A stretch of 64,000 bases of DNA from Bradyrhizobium canariense (GTDB taxonomy: Bacteria; Pseudomonadota; Alphaproteobacteria; Rhizobiales; Xanthobacteraceae). Below the pieces are notes generated by a model. It was not told the origin of the DNA, did not search any database, and saw only the letters and a program-made list of their open reading frames with translations. Every line of letters begins with the position of its first letter. The first letter of the stretch is position 1. Positions 26,170 to 34,707 of the stretch are shown here, in pieces. The stretch lies in the NCBI RefSeq assembly GCF_019402665.1, contig NZ_VSST01000007.1, forward strand, positions 1 through 64,000, read 5' to 3'. The translations under genes were made by a program, and so were the position numbers.

Positions 26170-27057
26170 ATGGCCGAGATCAAAAAGCCCATTGCATATT
26201 CGCCAAGTTGGACCTTCTTCGAGGGCAAATGGCATGACGGCAATGTGCCGATCATGGGTCCGCGCACGCATGCGGCCTGGCTCGGCTCGGTCGTGTTCGA
26301 CGGCGCGCGGGTGTTCGAAGGCGTCGCGCCCGATCTCGACCGCCACGTTGCCCGCGCCAATCAGTCCGCCATCAACTTTGGGCTGAAGCCGGTGGTCGAT
26401 ACCGGAACCTGGATGACACTCGCAAATGAGGGCATCGCGCGCTTCGCGCCGAATGCCGAGCTCTACGTCCGTCCGATGTATTGGGCGCAGAACGGCTCGG
26501 GCGGCGGCGTGCTGTTCGATCCCGAGACCACTGATTGGTGCCTATGCATCTACGAGGCGCCAATGCCGAAACCCGTCGGCAATGCGATCACGCTGTCGCC
26601 GTTCCGCAGGCCCACCGCCGAGTGCGCGCCGGTCGAGGCCAAGGCCGCCTGTCTCTATCCGAACAATTCGCGCGCGCTTGCCGAGGCCGCCTCGCGCGGC
26701 TTCCAGAACGCGCTGATGCTCGACATGCTCGGCAACGTCGCGGAGTTCGGCAATTCCAACGTGTTCATGGCCAAGGACGGCGTGGTCTACACACCGGCGC
26801 CGAACGGCACTTTTCTCAACGGCGTCACCCGCCAGCGCGTCATCAGCCTGCTTCGCGCCGACGGCGTCACCGTGGTCGAGAAGACGCTGCGCTATGCCGA
26901 CTTCCTCGCCGCCGACGAGATCTTTTCCACCGGCAATTTCGCAAAAGTCGCGCCGGTGATCCGCATTGACGATCGCGAGCTGCAGCCGGGCCCGCTCTAC
27001 ATTCGCGCGCGCAAGCTCTATTGGGACTTTGCCCATGCCGTGAAGCTGGCGGCTTGA
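26170..27057 (+). CDS. ilvE: Branched-chain amino acid aminotransferase (class IV)
   Basis: The 295-residue enzyme is a fold-type IV PLP aminotransferase. It has VFDGARVFEG near 42-51, RPMYWAQNG, the cofactor Lys158 in EAKAACLYPNNS, and EFGNSNVF and TFLNGVTRQRV around the glutamate and phosphate sites. It interconverts branched-chain amino acids and 2-oxo acids with 2-oxoglutarate, the last step of Leu/Ile/Val synthesis. Closely related enzymes act on other amino acids, so the symbol is probable, not certain. A short leader with GGGAGAGG precedes the ATG. Confidence 0.8.
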   Translation: MAEIKKPIAYSPSWTFFEGKWHDGNVPIMGPRTHAAWLGSVVFDGARVFEGVAPDLDRHVARANQSAINFGLKPVVDTGTWMTLANEGIARFAPNAELYVRPMYWAQNGSGGGVLFDPETTDWCLCIYEAPMPKPVGNAITLSPFRRPTAECAPVEAKAACLYPNNSRALAEAASRGFQNALMLDMLGNVAEFGNSNVFMAKDGVVYTPAPNGTFLNGVTRQRVISLLRADGVTVVEKTLRYADFLAADEIFSTGNFAKVAPVIRIDDRELQPGPLYIRARKLYWDFAHAVKLAA

Positions 27058-27068
27058 ATAGCACTGTC

Positions 27069-27686
27069 CTAGCTGCGTCGCTTGAACCGGCTGAACTGAA
27101 ACGCCTGCATCGAATTCCACGGCGTCTGGTGCGCCTCGTTGCGCGTTTCGACGAGCTCGAATCCCGGCCCGAGCTCCGCCGCAAGACTCGCGCTGTCATG
27201 ACGCTGCACCGGCAGGCCGCTGCATTTCTCGGGGCCGTCGAGTGCAAACGTCGCAATGATGACGTGGCCGCCGGGCGCAACCGCCGACCGCAGCCGCTCG
27301 ATGTATGCGGTCCTGTCGCGGGAGTCGGTCAGGAAGTGAAACGCCGCCCGATCGTGCCATAGATCGTAGGTCTTTGCCGGGCGCCATGTCGTGGCGTCGG
27401 CAACGATCCAGTCGACCGTCGACGCGGCTGCGCCGATTCGCTTCTTTGCAGCGTCAAGCGCATTGGCAGAGAGATCCAGCACGGCGACGTCGCGATATCC
27501 GTCCAGCAGGAGAGCATCGACAAGTCGCGATGCGCCGCCGCCGATGTCGAGGATGGCGGCCGCGCGGTCCGGATTGGCCGCCCGGATCATTGCAAGCGAA
27601 GTCGCCGGACTGCTCTGAAACCAGCTGACCTCGGCTTCGCCCCTGGTGGCGTAAACATTGTCCCAATGGGTGCTTCGGTCGGACAT
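27069..27686 (-). CDS. Class I SAM-dependent methyltransferase
   Basis: The 205-residue protein has the SAM-binding glycine loop ILDIGGGASRLVDALL (about 45-60), VLDLSANALDAA for the acidic ribose-binding position, and WHDRAAFHFLTD for the later strand. This matches the methyltransferase 12/25 type. The N-terminus (THWDNVYATRGEAEVSWFQ) is often seen in thiopurine-methyltransferase-like or tellurite-resistance-like enzymes. Substrate unknown. It is convergent with the aminotransferase gene and just downstream of phaR on the same strand. Confidence 0.8.
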   Translation of the reverse strand: MSDRSTHWDNVYATRGEAEVSWFQSSPATSLAMIRAANPDRAAAILDIGGGASRLVDALLLDGYRDVAVLDLSANALDAAKKRIGAAASTVDWIVADATTWRPAKTYDLWHDRAAFHFLTDSRDRTAYIERLRSAVAPGGHVIIATFALDGPEKCSGLPVQRHDSASLAAELGPGFELVETRNEAHQTPWNSMQAFQFSRFKRRS

Positions 27687-27728
27687 GCGCGTCCTCCGGC
27701 TTGCCGGGAGCCGGCGCAGAGGGACGAT

Positions 27729-28325
27729 CTACTCGTCCTTCTTCGACATCCGCTCGAGGCGTTCCTGCATGTCCTTCATCTGCTGGCGCAGATCGTCGAT
27801 GTTGCTGTCCTTCGGCGCTTCGGCAGTCGCCTCGGGGGCCGGCTCCGCGGAGCCCGCGGGGCGGGCTGCGCCGGGCGCGAAAGGCTTGAACATCGAGAAG
27901 GTCTGCTGGAACAGCTCCATGTTGCGGCGGACCTGTTCCTCCAGCGGCGCAAACGGGGTTCCGGACAGGGAGGTGGCGATCTGTTTGCGGAACTTCTCCT
28001 GCTCCTGCGTCAGCGACGCGATGGCCTGCTCCAGATATTTCGGCACCACCATCTGCATGCTGTCGCCGTAGAAGCGGATCAGCTGGCGCAGGAAGGTGGT
28101 CGGGAGCAGGTTCTGGCCGGCCTTGTTCTCCTGCTCGAAGATGATCTGGGCAAGCACGGAGCGGGTGATGTCGTCGCCGGTCTTGGCGTCGTAGACCAGG
28201 AAATCTTCGCCGTCCTTGACCATGGAGGCGAGGTCTTCCAGCGTCACGTAAGTGCTCGTTCCGGTGTTATAGAGCCGGCGGTTCGCGTATTTCTTGATGG
28301 TGGTGGGTTGGTCTGATTTCGCCAT
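27729..28325 (-). CDS. phaR: Polyhydroxyalkanoate synthesis repressor PhaR
   Basis: PhaR represses phasin and PHA genes until it is titrated onto nascent PHA granules. The 198-residue protein has the N-terminal PHB/PHA accumulation DNA-binding domain (TIKKYANRRLYNTGTSTYVT at 8-27) followed by the PHB accumulation repeat region (SMQMVVPKYLEQAIASLTQEQ), an Ala/Pro-rich linker and a C-terminal coiled-coil (DDLRQQMKDMQERLERMSKK). It diverges from phaA across about 300 bases, and phaB follows, as in other rhizobia. Confidence 0.93.
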   Translation of the reverse strand: MAKSDQPTTIKKYANRRLYNTGTSTYVTLEDLASMVKDGEDFLVYDAKTGDDITRSVLAQIIFEQENKAGQNLLPTTFLRQLIRFYGDSMQMVVPKYLEQAIASLTQEQEKFRKQIATSLSGTPFAPLEEQVRRNMELFQQTFSMFKPFAPGAARPAGSAEPAPEATAEAPKDSNIDDLRQQMKDMQERLERMSKKDE

Positions 28326-28628
28326 GGGCTCTCACTTGCAAGCGCGGAGAACGGGAACCTGTCGGGCTATGCCGCAGGGCGGGAAGAGTACGCAACGCAA
28401 CAAAATAAGCATTTTCAAAGGGGTCACGCTACCGTTTTGTGCGCCACGGTTAATCGGGCAGCAAAAACGTGCTTGCGAAAGCGCCAAGAACGCTATTTTG
28501 AATGCGCTGCGGGATGAATTCGGCCGCCGGCCGATTGACATGCCTCAACGACGTTAACAGGATGCCGTCCGAGACTGGCGAGCCGTTTCCCCAGCCCCCT
28601 CTGCCCCCATTCAACCCAGGAGATGCCC
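28326..28628. promoter_or_regulatory. phaR-phaA divergent control region
   Basis: This 303-base gap holds the promoters of phaR and phaA. It contains several TGC-rich stretches (TACGCAACGCAACAA, TTTTGTGCGCCACGG, ACGTGCTTGCGAAAGC) that resemble the GTGCGTTGCAC repeat upstream of phaB but not as exact copies. No other gene is seen. Confidence 0.45.
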
Positions 28629-29807
28629 ATGTCAGACGATGTCGTCATCGTCAGCGCCGCCCGCACCCCGGTCGGAAGCTTCAACGGAGCGTTCGCAACC
28701 CTTCCCGCCCATGATCTCGGGGCCATCGCCATCAAGGCCGCGCTGGAGCGCGGCGGCATCGAGCCCGGCCGGGTCTCCGAAGTCATCATGGGCCAGATCC
28801 TGACCGCCGCCCAAGGCCAGAACCCGGCTCGCCAGGCTTCGATCAATGCCGGCATTCCGGTCGAGAGCCCGGCCTGGGGCGTCAACCAGCTCTGCGGTTC
28901 GGGCCTGCGCACTGTTGCGCTCGGCTATCAGGCGCTGCTCAACGGCGATTCCGAGATCGTGGTGGCCGGCGGCCAGGAATCCATGAGCATGGCTCCGCAC
29001 GCCCAGTATCTGCGCGGCGGCGTCAAGATGGGCGCGGTCGAATTCATCGACACCATGATCAAGGACGGCCTGTGGGACGCCTTCAACGGCTATCACATGG
29101 GCAACACCGCCGAGAACGTCGCGCGGCAGTGGCAGATCACCCGCGCCCAGCAGGACGAGTTCGCGGTCGCCTCGCAGCAGAAGGCCGAGGCCGCGCAGAA
29201 GGCCGGTAGATTCAACGACGAAATCGTTCCCGTCACCATCAAGGGACGCAAGGGCGATGTCGTCGTCAGCGCCGACGAATATCCGCGCCATGGCGCAACG
29301 GTCGACGCGATGGCGAAGCTCCGTCCCGCCTTCGAGAAGGACGGCACGGTCACCGCGGGTTCGGCCTCCGGCATCAATGACGGCGCCGCCGTCGTGGTGC
29401 TGATGACCGCCAAACAGGCCGCCAAGGAAGGCAAGACGCCGCTCGCGCGCATCGTGTCCTGGGCGCAGGCGGGCGTCGATCCGAAGATCATGGGCTCGGG
29501 CCCGATCCCGGCCTCGCGCGCCGCGCTGAAGAAGGCCGGCTGGAACGTCGGCGATCTCGACCTGATCGAAGCTAACGAAGCCTTCGCGGCGCAGGCTTGT
29601 GCCGTCAACAAGGATCTCGGCTGGGATACCTCGAAGGTCAATGTCAACGGCGGCGCGATCGCGATCGGCCATCCGGTCGGTGCCTCCGGCGCCCGCGTGC
29701 TGGTGACGCTGCTCCACGAAATGCAGAAGCGGGATTCGAAGAAGGGTCTCGCCACGCTGTGCATCGGCGGCGGCATGGGTATCGCGATGTGTGTGGCGCG
29801 CGACTGA
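28629..29807 (+). CDS. phaA: Acetyl-CoA acetyltransferase (beta-ketothiolase)
   Basis: PhaA joins two acetyl-CoA into acetoacetyl-CoA, the first step to polyhydroxybutyrate. The 392-residue thiolase has acylated Cys89 in [11 protein letters not shown], the NEAFA motif, His in IGHPVGASG near 348, and the second catalytic Cys in CIGGGMG near 378. ATG 28629 (MSDD) is preferred to 28623 (MPMSDD). phaB follows on the same strand after a strong terminator-like hairpin, so each gene probably has its own promoter. Confidence 0.95.
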   Translation: MSDDVVIVSAARTPVGSFNGAFATLPAHDLGAIAIKAALERGGIEPGRVSEVIMGQILTAAQGQNPARQASINAGIPVESPAWGVNQLCGSGLRTVALGYQALLNGDSEIVVAGGQESMSMAPHAQYLRGGVKMGAVEFIDTMIKDGLWDAFNGYHMGNTAENVARQWQITRAQQDEFAVASQQKAEAAQKAGRFNDEIVPVTIKGRKGDVVVSADEYPRHGATVDAMAKLRPAFEKDGTVTAGSASGINDGAAVVVLMTAKQAAKEGKTPLARIVSWAQAGVDPKIMGSGPIPASRAALKKAGWNVGDLDLIEANEAFAAQACAVNKDLGWDTSKVNVNGGAIAIGHPVGASGARVLVTLLHEMQKRDSKKGLATLCIGGGMGIAMCVARD

Positions 29808-29830
29808 GATAGTTGACGCGTCATTTGCGC

Positions 29831-29862
29831 GTGCGTTGCACACGTGACTGAGTGCGTTGCAC
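29831..29862. promoter_or_regulatory. Duplicated GTGCGTTGCAC operator-like site upstream of phaB
   Basis: The 11-base sequence GTGCGTTGCAC (itself a dyad, GTGC-N3-GCAC) occurs twice, at 29831-29841 and 29852-29862, with starts 21 bases apart (two helical turns). A looser third (GGTTGCAA) follows. It lies between phaA and phaB, before the terminator hairpin. PhaR proteins are known to bind TGC-rich sites, so PhaR is the natural candidate. Confidence 0.55.
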
Positions 29863-29928
29863 GCGATTAAAAAAGCAGCGGTTGCAAATCAAATATTCTT
29901 CGCAACCGTACAAGCCTCGACTAAAGAG

Positions 29929-29957
29929 AAACGCCCGGCTCGATGCCGGGCGTTTTG
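29929..29957 (+). terminator. Rho-independent terminator after phaA
   Basis: AACGCCCGGC-TCGAT-GCCGGGCGTT is a 10-base-pair perfect stem followed by TTGTTC. It stands 120 bases beyond the phaA stop and 90 before phaB, so it should separate the two transcripts. Confidence 0.85.
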
Positions 29958-30047
29958 TTCTTGATGTCCGTCAAACCAACCGCATAATCCACCGTTAAAA
30001 ACGATCACACAGAAACGTCCGAAGAGTCCAAGGGAAGGAAATACGAT

Positions 30048-30773
30048 ATGGCACGTGTTGCATTGGTGACGGGTGGTACGCGGGGCATCGGAGCTGCCAT
30101 CGGCAAGGCGCTGAAGGCGGCCGGCTACAAGGTTGCGGCGAGCTATGCCGGCAACGACGCGGCGGCGGAGAAGTTCAAGGCCGAGACCGGCATCGCCGTC
30201 TACAAATGGGACGTCAGCAGTTTCGATGCCTGCGCCGAGGGCGTGAAGAAGGTCGAGGCCGAGGTTGGCCCAATCGACGTGCTCGTCAACAATGCCGGCA
30301 TTACCAAGGACGGCGCCTTCCACAAGATGAGCCTCGAGCAATGGAACGCCGTGATCGGCACCAATCTCGGCTCGCTGTTCAACATGTCGCGCCAGGTCAT
30401 CGAGGGCATGCGTGGACGCAAGTTCGGCCGCATCATCAACATCTCCTCGATCAACGGGCAGAAGGGTCAGTTCGGTCAGGTGAACTATTCGGCGGCGAAG
30501 GCGGGCGAGATCGGCTTCACCAAGGCGCTGGCGATCGAGAACGCCAAGGGCGGTATCACCGTGAATGCGATCTGCCCCGGCTACATCAACACCGAGATGG
30601 TGCAGGCGGTGCCGAAGGACGTGCTGGAAAAGGCCATCTTGCCGCTGATCCCGATCGGCCGTCTCGGTGAGCCCGAGGAAATCGCGCGCGCGGTCGTGTT
30701 CCTTGCCGCCGACGAGGCCGGCGCCATCACCGGCTCGACGCTGACCGTCAACGGCGGCCAATACATGGTGTGA
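30048..30773 (+). CDS. phaB: Acetoacetyl-CoA reductase
   Basis: PhaB reduces acetoacetyl-CoA to (R)-3-hydroxybutyryl-CoA with NADPH, the monomer for polyhydroxybutyrate. The 241-residue SDR has VTGGTRGIG at 7-15, NNAGIT at 81-86, and the catalytic Ser134, Tyr147 and Lys151 (NYSAAK); QGQVNY-like QFGQVNYSAAK and the family length (about 241) single out PhaB among SDRs. A good ribosome site (AAGGAAA) precedes the ATG. Confidence 0.93.
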   Translation: MARVALVTGGTRGIGAAIGKALKAAGYKVAASYAGNDAAAEKFKAETGIAVYKWDVSSFDACAEGVKKVEAEVGPIDVLVNNAGITKDGAFHKMSLEQWNAVIGTNLGSLFNMSRQVIEGMRGRKFGRIINISSINGQKGQFGQVNYSAAKAGEIGFTKALAIENAKGGITVNAICPGYINTEMVQAVPKDVLEKAILPLIPIGRLGEPEEIARAVVFLAADEAGAITGSTLTVNGGQYMV

Positions 30774-30810
30774 TGCGCAGGCATCACGTTCGATCATATC
30801 GGTAACTTCG

Positions 30811-30901
30811 GCATGCCCGGGCTTGTCCCGGGCATCCACGGCCTTACAACATCCGTCGCCACGAAAGAACGTGGATGGCCGGGACAAGCCCGCCATGACG
30901 A
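30811..30901. repeat. Facing CCCGGGC/GGGACAAGCCCG palindromic repeat
   Basis: CCCGGGCTTGTCCCGGGCAT and its inverted relative GGCCGGGACAAGCCCGCCAT flank about 45 bases. This element is widespread in Bradyrhizobium and often gives false N-termini reading MPGLVPGIHG, because it can be read in frame with the gene that follows, as here with the DMT transporter. Confidence 0.8.
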
Positions 30902-30914
30902 GAGTATGTGGCCG

Positions 30915-31784
30915 ATGACTCCCCGCACTGCGACGCTGATCGGATTGACCGCGATCCTGATGTGGTCGTTACTGTCGGTGATGACGGTGGCGACCGGAAA
31001 GATCCCGGCGTTCCAGCTGGCCGCGATGACGTTCGCGATCGGCGGTCTCGTCGGCCTGCTCACCTGGATCGGCCGCGGCTCGGCGGCCAAAAGCCTGCGT
31101 CAGCCGCTGGCCGTGTGGATCGTCGGTGTCGGCGGACTGTTTGGCTATCACGCGCTTTATTTCCTCGCGCTGCGCTTCGCGCCGCCGGCTGAAGCCGGCT
31201 TGCTGAATTATCTGTGGCCGCTTCTGATCGTGCTGTTCTCGTCGTTTCTGCCGGGCGAGCGGCTGGCCGTGCATCACGTCGTCGGCGCCGTGCTCGGTCT
31301 CGTCGGCACCGTGCTGCTGTTCGCCGGGAACACCTCGGGCTTCACGCAGGGACAATTGCCGGGTCTGGCCGCGGCCTTCATCGCAGCCTTCGTGTGGGCG
31401 ATCTATTCGGTGTTGTCGCGGCGATTGAAGGCGGTGCCGACCGATGCGGTCGCGGGATTCTGCCTCGCCACGGCGTTGCTTGCCGCGCTGATGCATGGCC
31501 TGCTTGAAGCCACGGTATGGCCGGACACGACGCTGCAATGGCTCTCCGTCATCGCGCTCGGCATCGGTCCGGTCGGTGCTGCGTTCTACGCCTGGGACAT
31601 CGGCATGAAGCGCGGCGACATCCGCGTGCTCGGCGCCGCATCCTACGCGACGCCGCTACTCTCGACTGGCTTCCTCATCGCCGCTGGCTTTGCGAAGGCG
31701 AGCGCCAACATCGCCATCGCCGCGATCCTGATCGCCGGCGGCGGCTTGATCGCGGCCAGGGACATGGTGTCGAGGAAACGGTGA
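30915..31784 (+). CDS. DMT-family transporter (EamA domains)
   Basis: The 289-residue protein has about ten hydrophobic segments in two EamA repeats (first TATLIGLTAILMWSLLSVMT, second from about residue 150, with AFVWAIYSVLSRRL). EamA carriers export metabolites or amino acids. The frame is open back to 30813, but that part encodes only the palindromic repeat just upstream; ATG 30915, with GAG about 10 bases before it, is the likely start (ATG 30906 is the alternative). Substrate unknown. Confidence 0.8.
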   Translation: MTPRTATLIGLTAILMWSLLSVMTVATGKIPAFQLAAMTFAIGGLVGLLTWIGRGSAAKSLRQPLAVWIVGVGGLFGYHALYFLALRFAPPAEAGLLNYLWPLLIVLFSSFLPGERLAVHHVVGAVLGLVGTVLLFAGNTSGFTQGQLPGLAAAFIAAFVWAIYSVLSRRLKAVPTDAVAGFCLATALLAALMHGLLEATVWPDTTLQWLSVIALGIGPVGAAFYAWDIGMKRGDIRVLGAASYATPLLSTGFLIAAGFAKASANIAIAAILIAGGGLIAARDMVSRKR

Positions 31785-31792
31785 GGGCGCCG

Positions 31793-32476
31793 CTAAAGCG
31801 CCGGCTGCCAACCCGGCGGCCGATACATCGCCTCCGGAATCTGTCCGAGTTCGGAGCGCTGCAAGCGTTGCGGCGTCAGGCCGTAGAATTCCTGAAAACT
31901 GAGAATCAGCGGCCGCCATTTGTCCGGATCGATGCGGTTGCTTGCACCGTCCATCATGATGTTGGGATGCGCATGCACGCGGGTGATGCGGACCTCGATC
32001 GCAGCGAGATTGCCGCGCCAAACCGCGTCGTCTTGTGCCATCTCATGGACATGGGCGACCTTGGCTTCCATCTGCACGGGACACTCGGCCGCACGCGGTG
32101 CGGCGACTGTTTCGCCCGGCAGCACGGTTAGTCCGCCACGACCGAACTTGTCCTTCTCGTGCCGATAGCCGCGATAGAGTTTGCCGGGCGGCACCGGATC
32201 CGATCCTGTGGTCCGTGCGAGGCGATCGACCACGGCGACGAGATCGGCGGACGGCAGATTGAGCACGCATTCGCCGGTGCGAATCATGTTCTCGGTGGTC
32301 TTGGAATTCCGGGCCAGTCCCAGCATGCAGCGCCACCCGACCCACCATGCCGACGACATCGGCGCGAGATTGGAAGTGCCGTCTTCATTGGTTGAGCCGA
32401 TGAGGACGACGGGCGTGCCGAAATACAAAATGGCCGGGTCGATCTGGACGGCGGTGGGGCCGAGTGTTCCGTGCAT
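31793..32476 (-). CDS. Flavin reductase-like FMN-binding protein
   Basis: The 227-residue protein belongs to the flavin reductase-like family that binds FMN: GTPVVLIGSTNEDGTSNLAPMS and MLGLARNSKTTENMIRTGE are characteristic strands and loop, and EAKVAHVHEMAQDDAVW follows. Members reduce flavin for partner monooxygenases, or act as oxidoreductases on their own. No partner monooxygenase lies next to it here, so the role is unclear. It is convergent with the DMT transporter. Confidence 0.75.
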   Translation of the reverse strand: MHGTLGPTAVQIDPAILYFGTPVVLIGSTNEDGTSNLAPMSSAWWVGWRCMLGLARNSKTTENMIRTGECVLNLPSADLVAVVDRLARTTGSDPVPPGKLYRGYRHEKDKFGRGGLTVLPGETVAAPRAAECPVQMEAKVAHVHEMAQDDAVWRGNLAAIEVRITRVHAHPNIMMDGASNRIDPDKWRPLILSFQEFYGLTPQRLQRSELGQIPEAMYRPPGWQPAL

Positions 32477-32551
32477 CGTGCGCTCCTGTTCGCTGGAAGC
32501 GCTGTCCTAAGGCGTGACGCGAACCGAACCCACCCGATTCCAGATTAAGAT

Positions 32552-32974
32552 TCAGGGCTCCCATCCCTTCGGCGCGAGCTCGAATTTTGCGAACTCGAAG
32601 GCCGGCGCCACGGTGCAGCCGACCAGGGTCCACTCGCCGGTGGTCTCCGCCGTCTGCCACGCATCCGCCGGCACGATCGCCTGTGGCCGCTCGCCGTTCA
32701 ACAGGTCCGTACCGAGCCGTACCTCGTGCTGGGAGCAGCCGTCATGGGCGATACGCAGCGTCAGCGGGCTGCCGGCGTAATAGTGCCAGCTTTCGACAGC
32801 ATCGATGCGATGCCAGTGCGAACGCTCGCCGCGCGCCAGCAGGAAATAGATCAGGGTCGAACGTGACCGGCCGTTGGCGTCCGTGGTCTGGTCGCGAAAC
32901 GTCTCGCGGTAATGCCCGCCCTCGGGATGCGGGCGGAGTTCGAGGCGCGCGATGATCTCGGCTGCGGTCGGCAT
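32552..32974 (-). CDS. Cupin-fold DUF985 protein
   Basis: The 140-residue protein starts AAEIIARLELRPHPEGGHYRET and contains STLIYFLLARGERSHWHRID, the DUF985 signature: an RmlC-like cupin with a His-rich metal or ligand site (HWHRID). The fold suggests sugar epimerase-like or small-molecule binding, but no function is established. It is on the same strand as, and 37 bases after, gloB. Confidence 0.75.
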   Translation of the reverse strand: MPTAAEIIARLELRPHPEGGHYRETFRDQTTDANGRSRSTLIYFLLARGERSHWHRIDAVESWHYYAGSPLTLRIAHDGCSQHEVRLGTDLLNGERPQAIVPADAWQTAETTGEWTLVGCTVAPAFEFAKFELAPKGWEP

Positions 32975-33011
32975 CGATTCCCGTCAGGGTTTGATCGTCA
33001 GGATTTGTTCT

Positions 33012-33779
33012 TCAAGATTTATTCTTGCGCTCGCGCAGCTCGCCGAACACCGCGGTGGCATCCGCGCCCTTCATGTGCAGCCTGGCTGCGACCGATGGTT
33101 CGTCGGCGCGCAGGAACACGTTTGTGCGCTTCTCGTCACCAAGTAGCGAGGGAATGGTCGGCTTGTTCTCGGCCCGCAGCTTCGCCACCTCCGCCGCGCG
33201 CGCCTGCAGCGCCGCATTGTCGGGATCGACGGTCAGCGCGAACTTGACGTTGGAAGCCGTGTATTCATGGCCGCAATAGAGCTTGAAGTCGTCGGGCAGG
33301 GCGCGCAGCTTCAGAAGCGAATCCCACATCATCGGATAGGTGCCCTCGAACACGCGGCCGCAGCCGATCGAGAACAGCGTGTCGGCGGCGAACAGCGCTT
33401 TCTCGGTGTCGAACACGTAGGAGATGTGGTCGAGCGTGTGGCCCGGCGTCTCCAATACGCGCCCCAGCAAGCTGCCGACCTTGACGATTTCGGCATTGGC
33501 GACGCGCAGGTCGACGTCTGCGATTTTGGTCGTCTTGTCATGCGGCGCGACGACGCGGCAATTGTATTTCTGCTTGAGTTCGGCGACCCCGCCGACATGA
33601 TCGCCATGATGATGGGTGATCAGGATATCGGTGAGCTGCCAACCCTCGCGCTCGAGCGCCCTCACGATGGGGCCGGCCTCCGGCGCGTCGATCGACGCCG
33701 TCGCCTTGGTTTCCACATCATGGATCAGATAACCGAAATTGTCGTTTAAACAGGTGAAAGTACGAATTTCGGCGGCCAT
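33012..33779 (-). CDS. gloB: Hydroxyacylglutathione hydrolase (glyoxalase II)
   Basis: GloB hydrolyses S-lactoylglutathione to D-lactate and glutathione, finishing methylglyoxal detoxification. The 255-residue metallo-beta-lactamase-fold protein has THHHGDH at 55-61, TPGHTLDHISY, and the C-terminal glyoxalase II domain with CGHEYTASN and NPTIPS-like NKPTIPSLL. Length is normal. It diverges from a methyltransferase-like gene. Confidence 0.93.
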   Translation of the reverse strand: MAAEIRTFTCLNDNFGYLIHDVETKATASIDAPEAGPIVRALEREGWQLTDILITHHHGDHVGGVAELKQKYNCRVVAPHDKTTKIADVDLRVANAEIVKVGSLLGRVLETPGHTLDHISYVFDTEKALFAADTLFSIGCGRVFEGTYPMMWDSLLKLRALPDDFKLYCGHEYTASNVKFALTVDPDNAALQARAAEVAKLRAENKPTIPSLLGDEKRTNVFLRADEPSVAARLHMKGADATAVFGELRERKNKS

Positions 33780-33888
33780 GTCATCTCCGATCGCGCTCAG
33801 CTCCGTCAGACAAATATGGCGTTAACGTTGCGCAGGCAATGCAATATTCCGCGCGCGGGGGCCACCTCGTGCATGTTACATTGCGATC

Positions 33889-34635
33889 ATGACCATTGAT
33901 GTCGTCGACCTCCGCGAGTTCTACTCCCGTCGCCTCGGGATTGTGGCGCGGCAAATGATCAATCGCGGCATTCGGGAGCGCTGGCCGCGCGTCGACGGCC
34001 AGCGGGTGCTCGGCTTCGGCTATCCCACGCCCTATCTCGGGTTGTTCCGCGAGGATGCGGAGCGCTGCATCGCCTTCATGCCGTCGGCCCAGGGCGTCCT
34101 GAAATGGCCGACGGGACGGCCGGCGCTCGCCTCGCTGGTGGATGAGTTCTCGCTGCCGCTTCCCGACGCCGCGGTGGATCGCATCCTGCTGGTCCACGCA
34201 CTGGAAATGTCGGACGATCCGGCCGCGCTGCTGCGCGAGGCGTGGCGCGTGCTGTCGCCGTCCGGTCGTGTGATTGCGGTCATCCCGAACCGGCGCGGGG
34301 TCTGGACCCGCACCGACAGCACGCCGTTCGGTCACGGTCGGCCCTATTCGCGCTCGCAGATCACCGACCTGTTGCGCCAGACCTGGTTCACGCCGACCGC
34401 CTGGGGCGAGGCGCTGTTCATGCCGCCTTATGCCGGCGGCTGGGTGCTGAAATCCGCACAGATGTGGGAGCGGGCCGGCGCGGCGCTGTCGCTGCCTTTC
34501 GCCGGCGTGCACATCGTCGAGGCGACCAAGCAGGTCTACCGCGCGATCCCCGCCAAGCGCGAGCGGGCGCGACTGATTCCCTCGCTGGCGAAGCCGGTGC
34601 TGGTGCCGTCCTCGACGACGGCGACGCGCGGCTAA
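33889..34635 (+). CDS. Methyltransferase-domain protein of unknown target
   Basis: The 248-residue protein has a type-11 methyltransferase core with a degenerate glycine loop (RVLGFGYPTPYLGLF) and LVHALEMSDDPAALLREAWRVL, which is the usual post-loop strand and helix; the N-terminus VVDLREFYSRRLGIVARQMI precedes it. The Gly-rich loop is weaker than in standard enzymes (GFGYPTPYL), so SAM binding may be altered. It is found divergent to gloB, an arrangement I have seen in other alphaproteobacteria. Function unknown. Confidence 0.7.
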   Translation: MTIDVVDLREFYSRRLGIVARQMINRGIRERWPRVDGQRVLGFGYPTPYLGLFREDAERCIAFMPSAQGVLKWPTGRPALASLVDEFSLPLPDAAVDRILLVHALEMSDDPAALLREAWRVLSPSGRVIAVIPNRRGVWTRTDSTPFGHGRPYSRSQITDLLRQTWFTPTAWGEALFMPPYAGGWVLKSAQMWERAGAALSLPFAGVHIVEATKQVYRAIPAKRERARLIPSLAKPVLVPSSTTATRG

Positions 34636-34639
34636 AAAC

Positions 34640-34666
34640 AATCGTCCCGGACATGCCGGGACGATT
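34640..34666 (-). terminator. Perfect hairpin terminator between convergent genes
   Basis: AATCGTCCCGG-ACATG-CCGGGACGATT is an 11-base-pair perfect stem. On the minus strand it is followed by GTTTTTA, so it terminates the DUF4167 transcript; as a symmetric hairpin it may also stop the plus-strand methyltransferase transcript. Confidence 0.8.
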
Positions 34667-34707
34667 CAGGTCAGGGTATCTGGCGCAAGATAACGTGTGA
34701 ATGCGGC

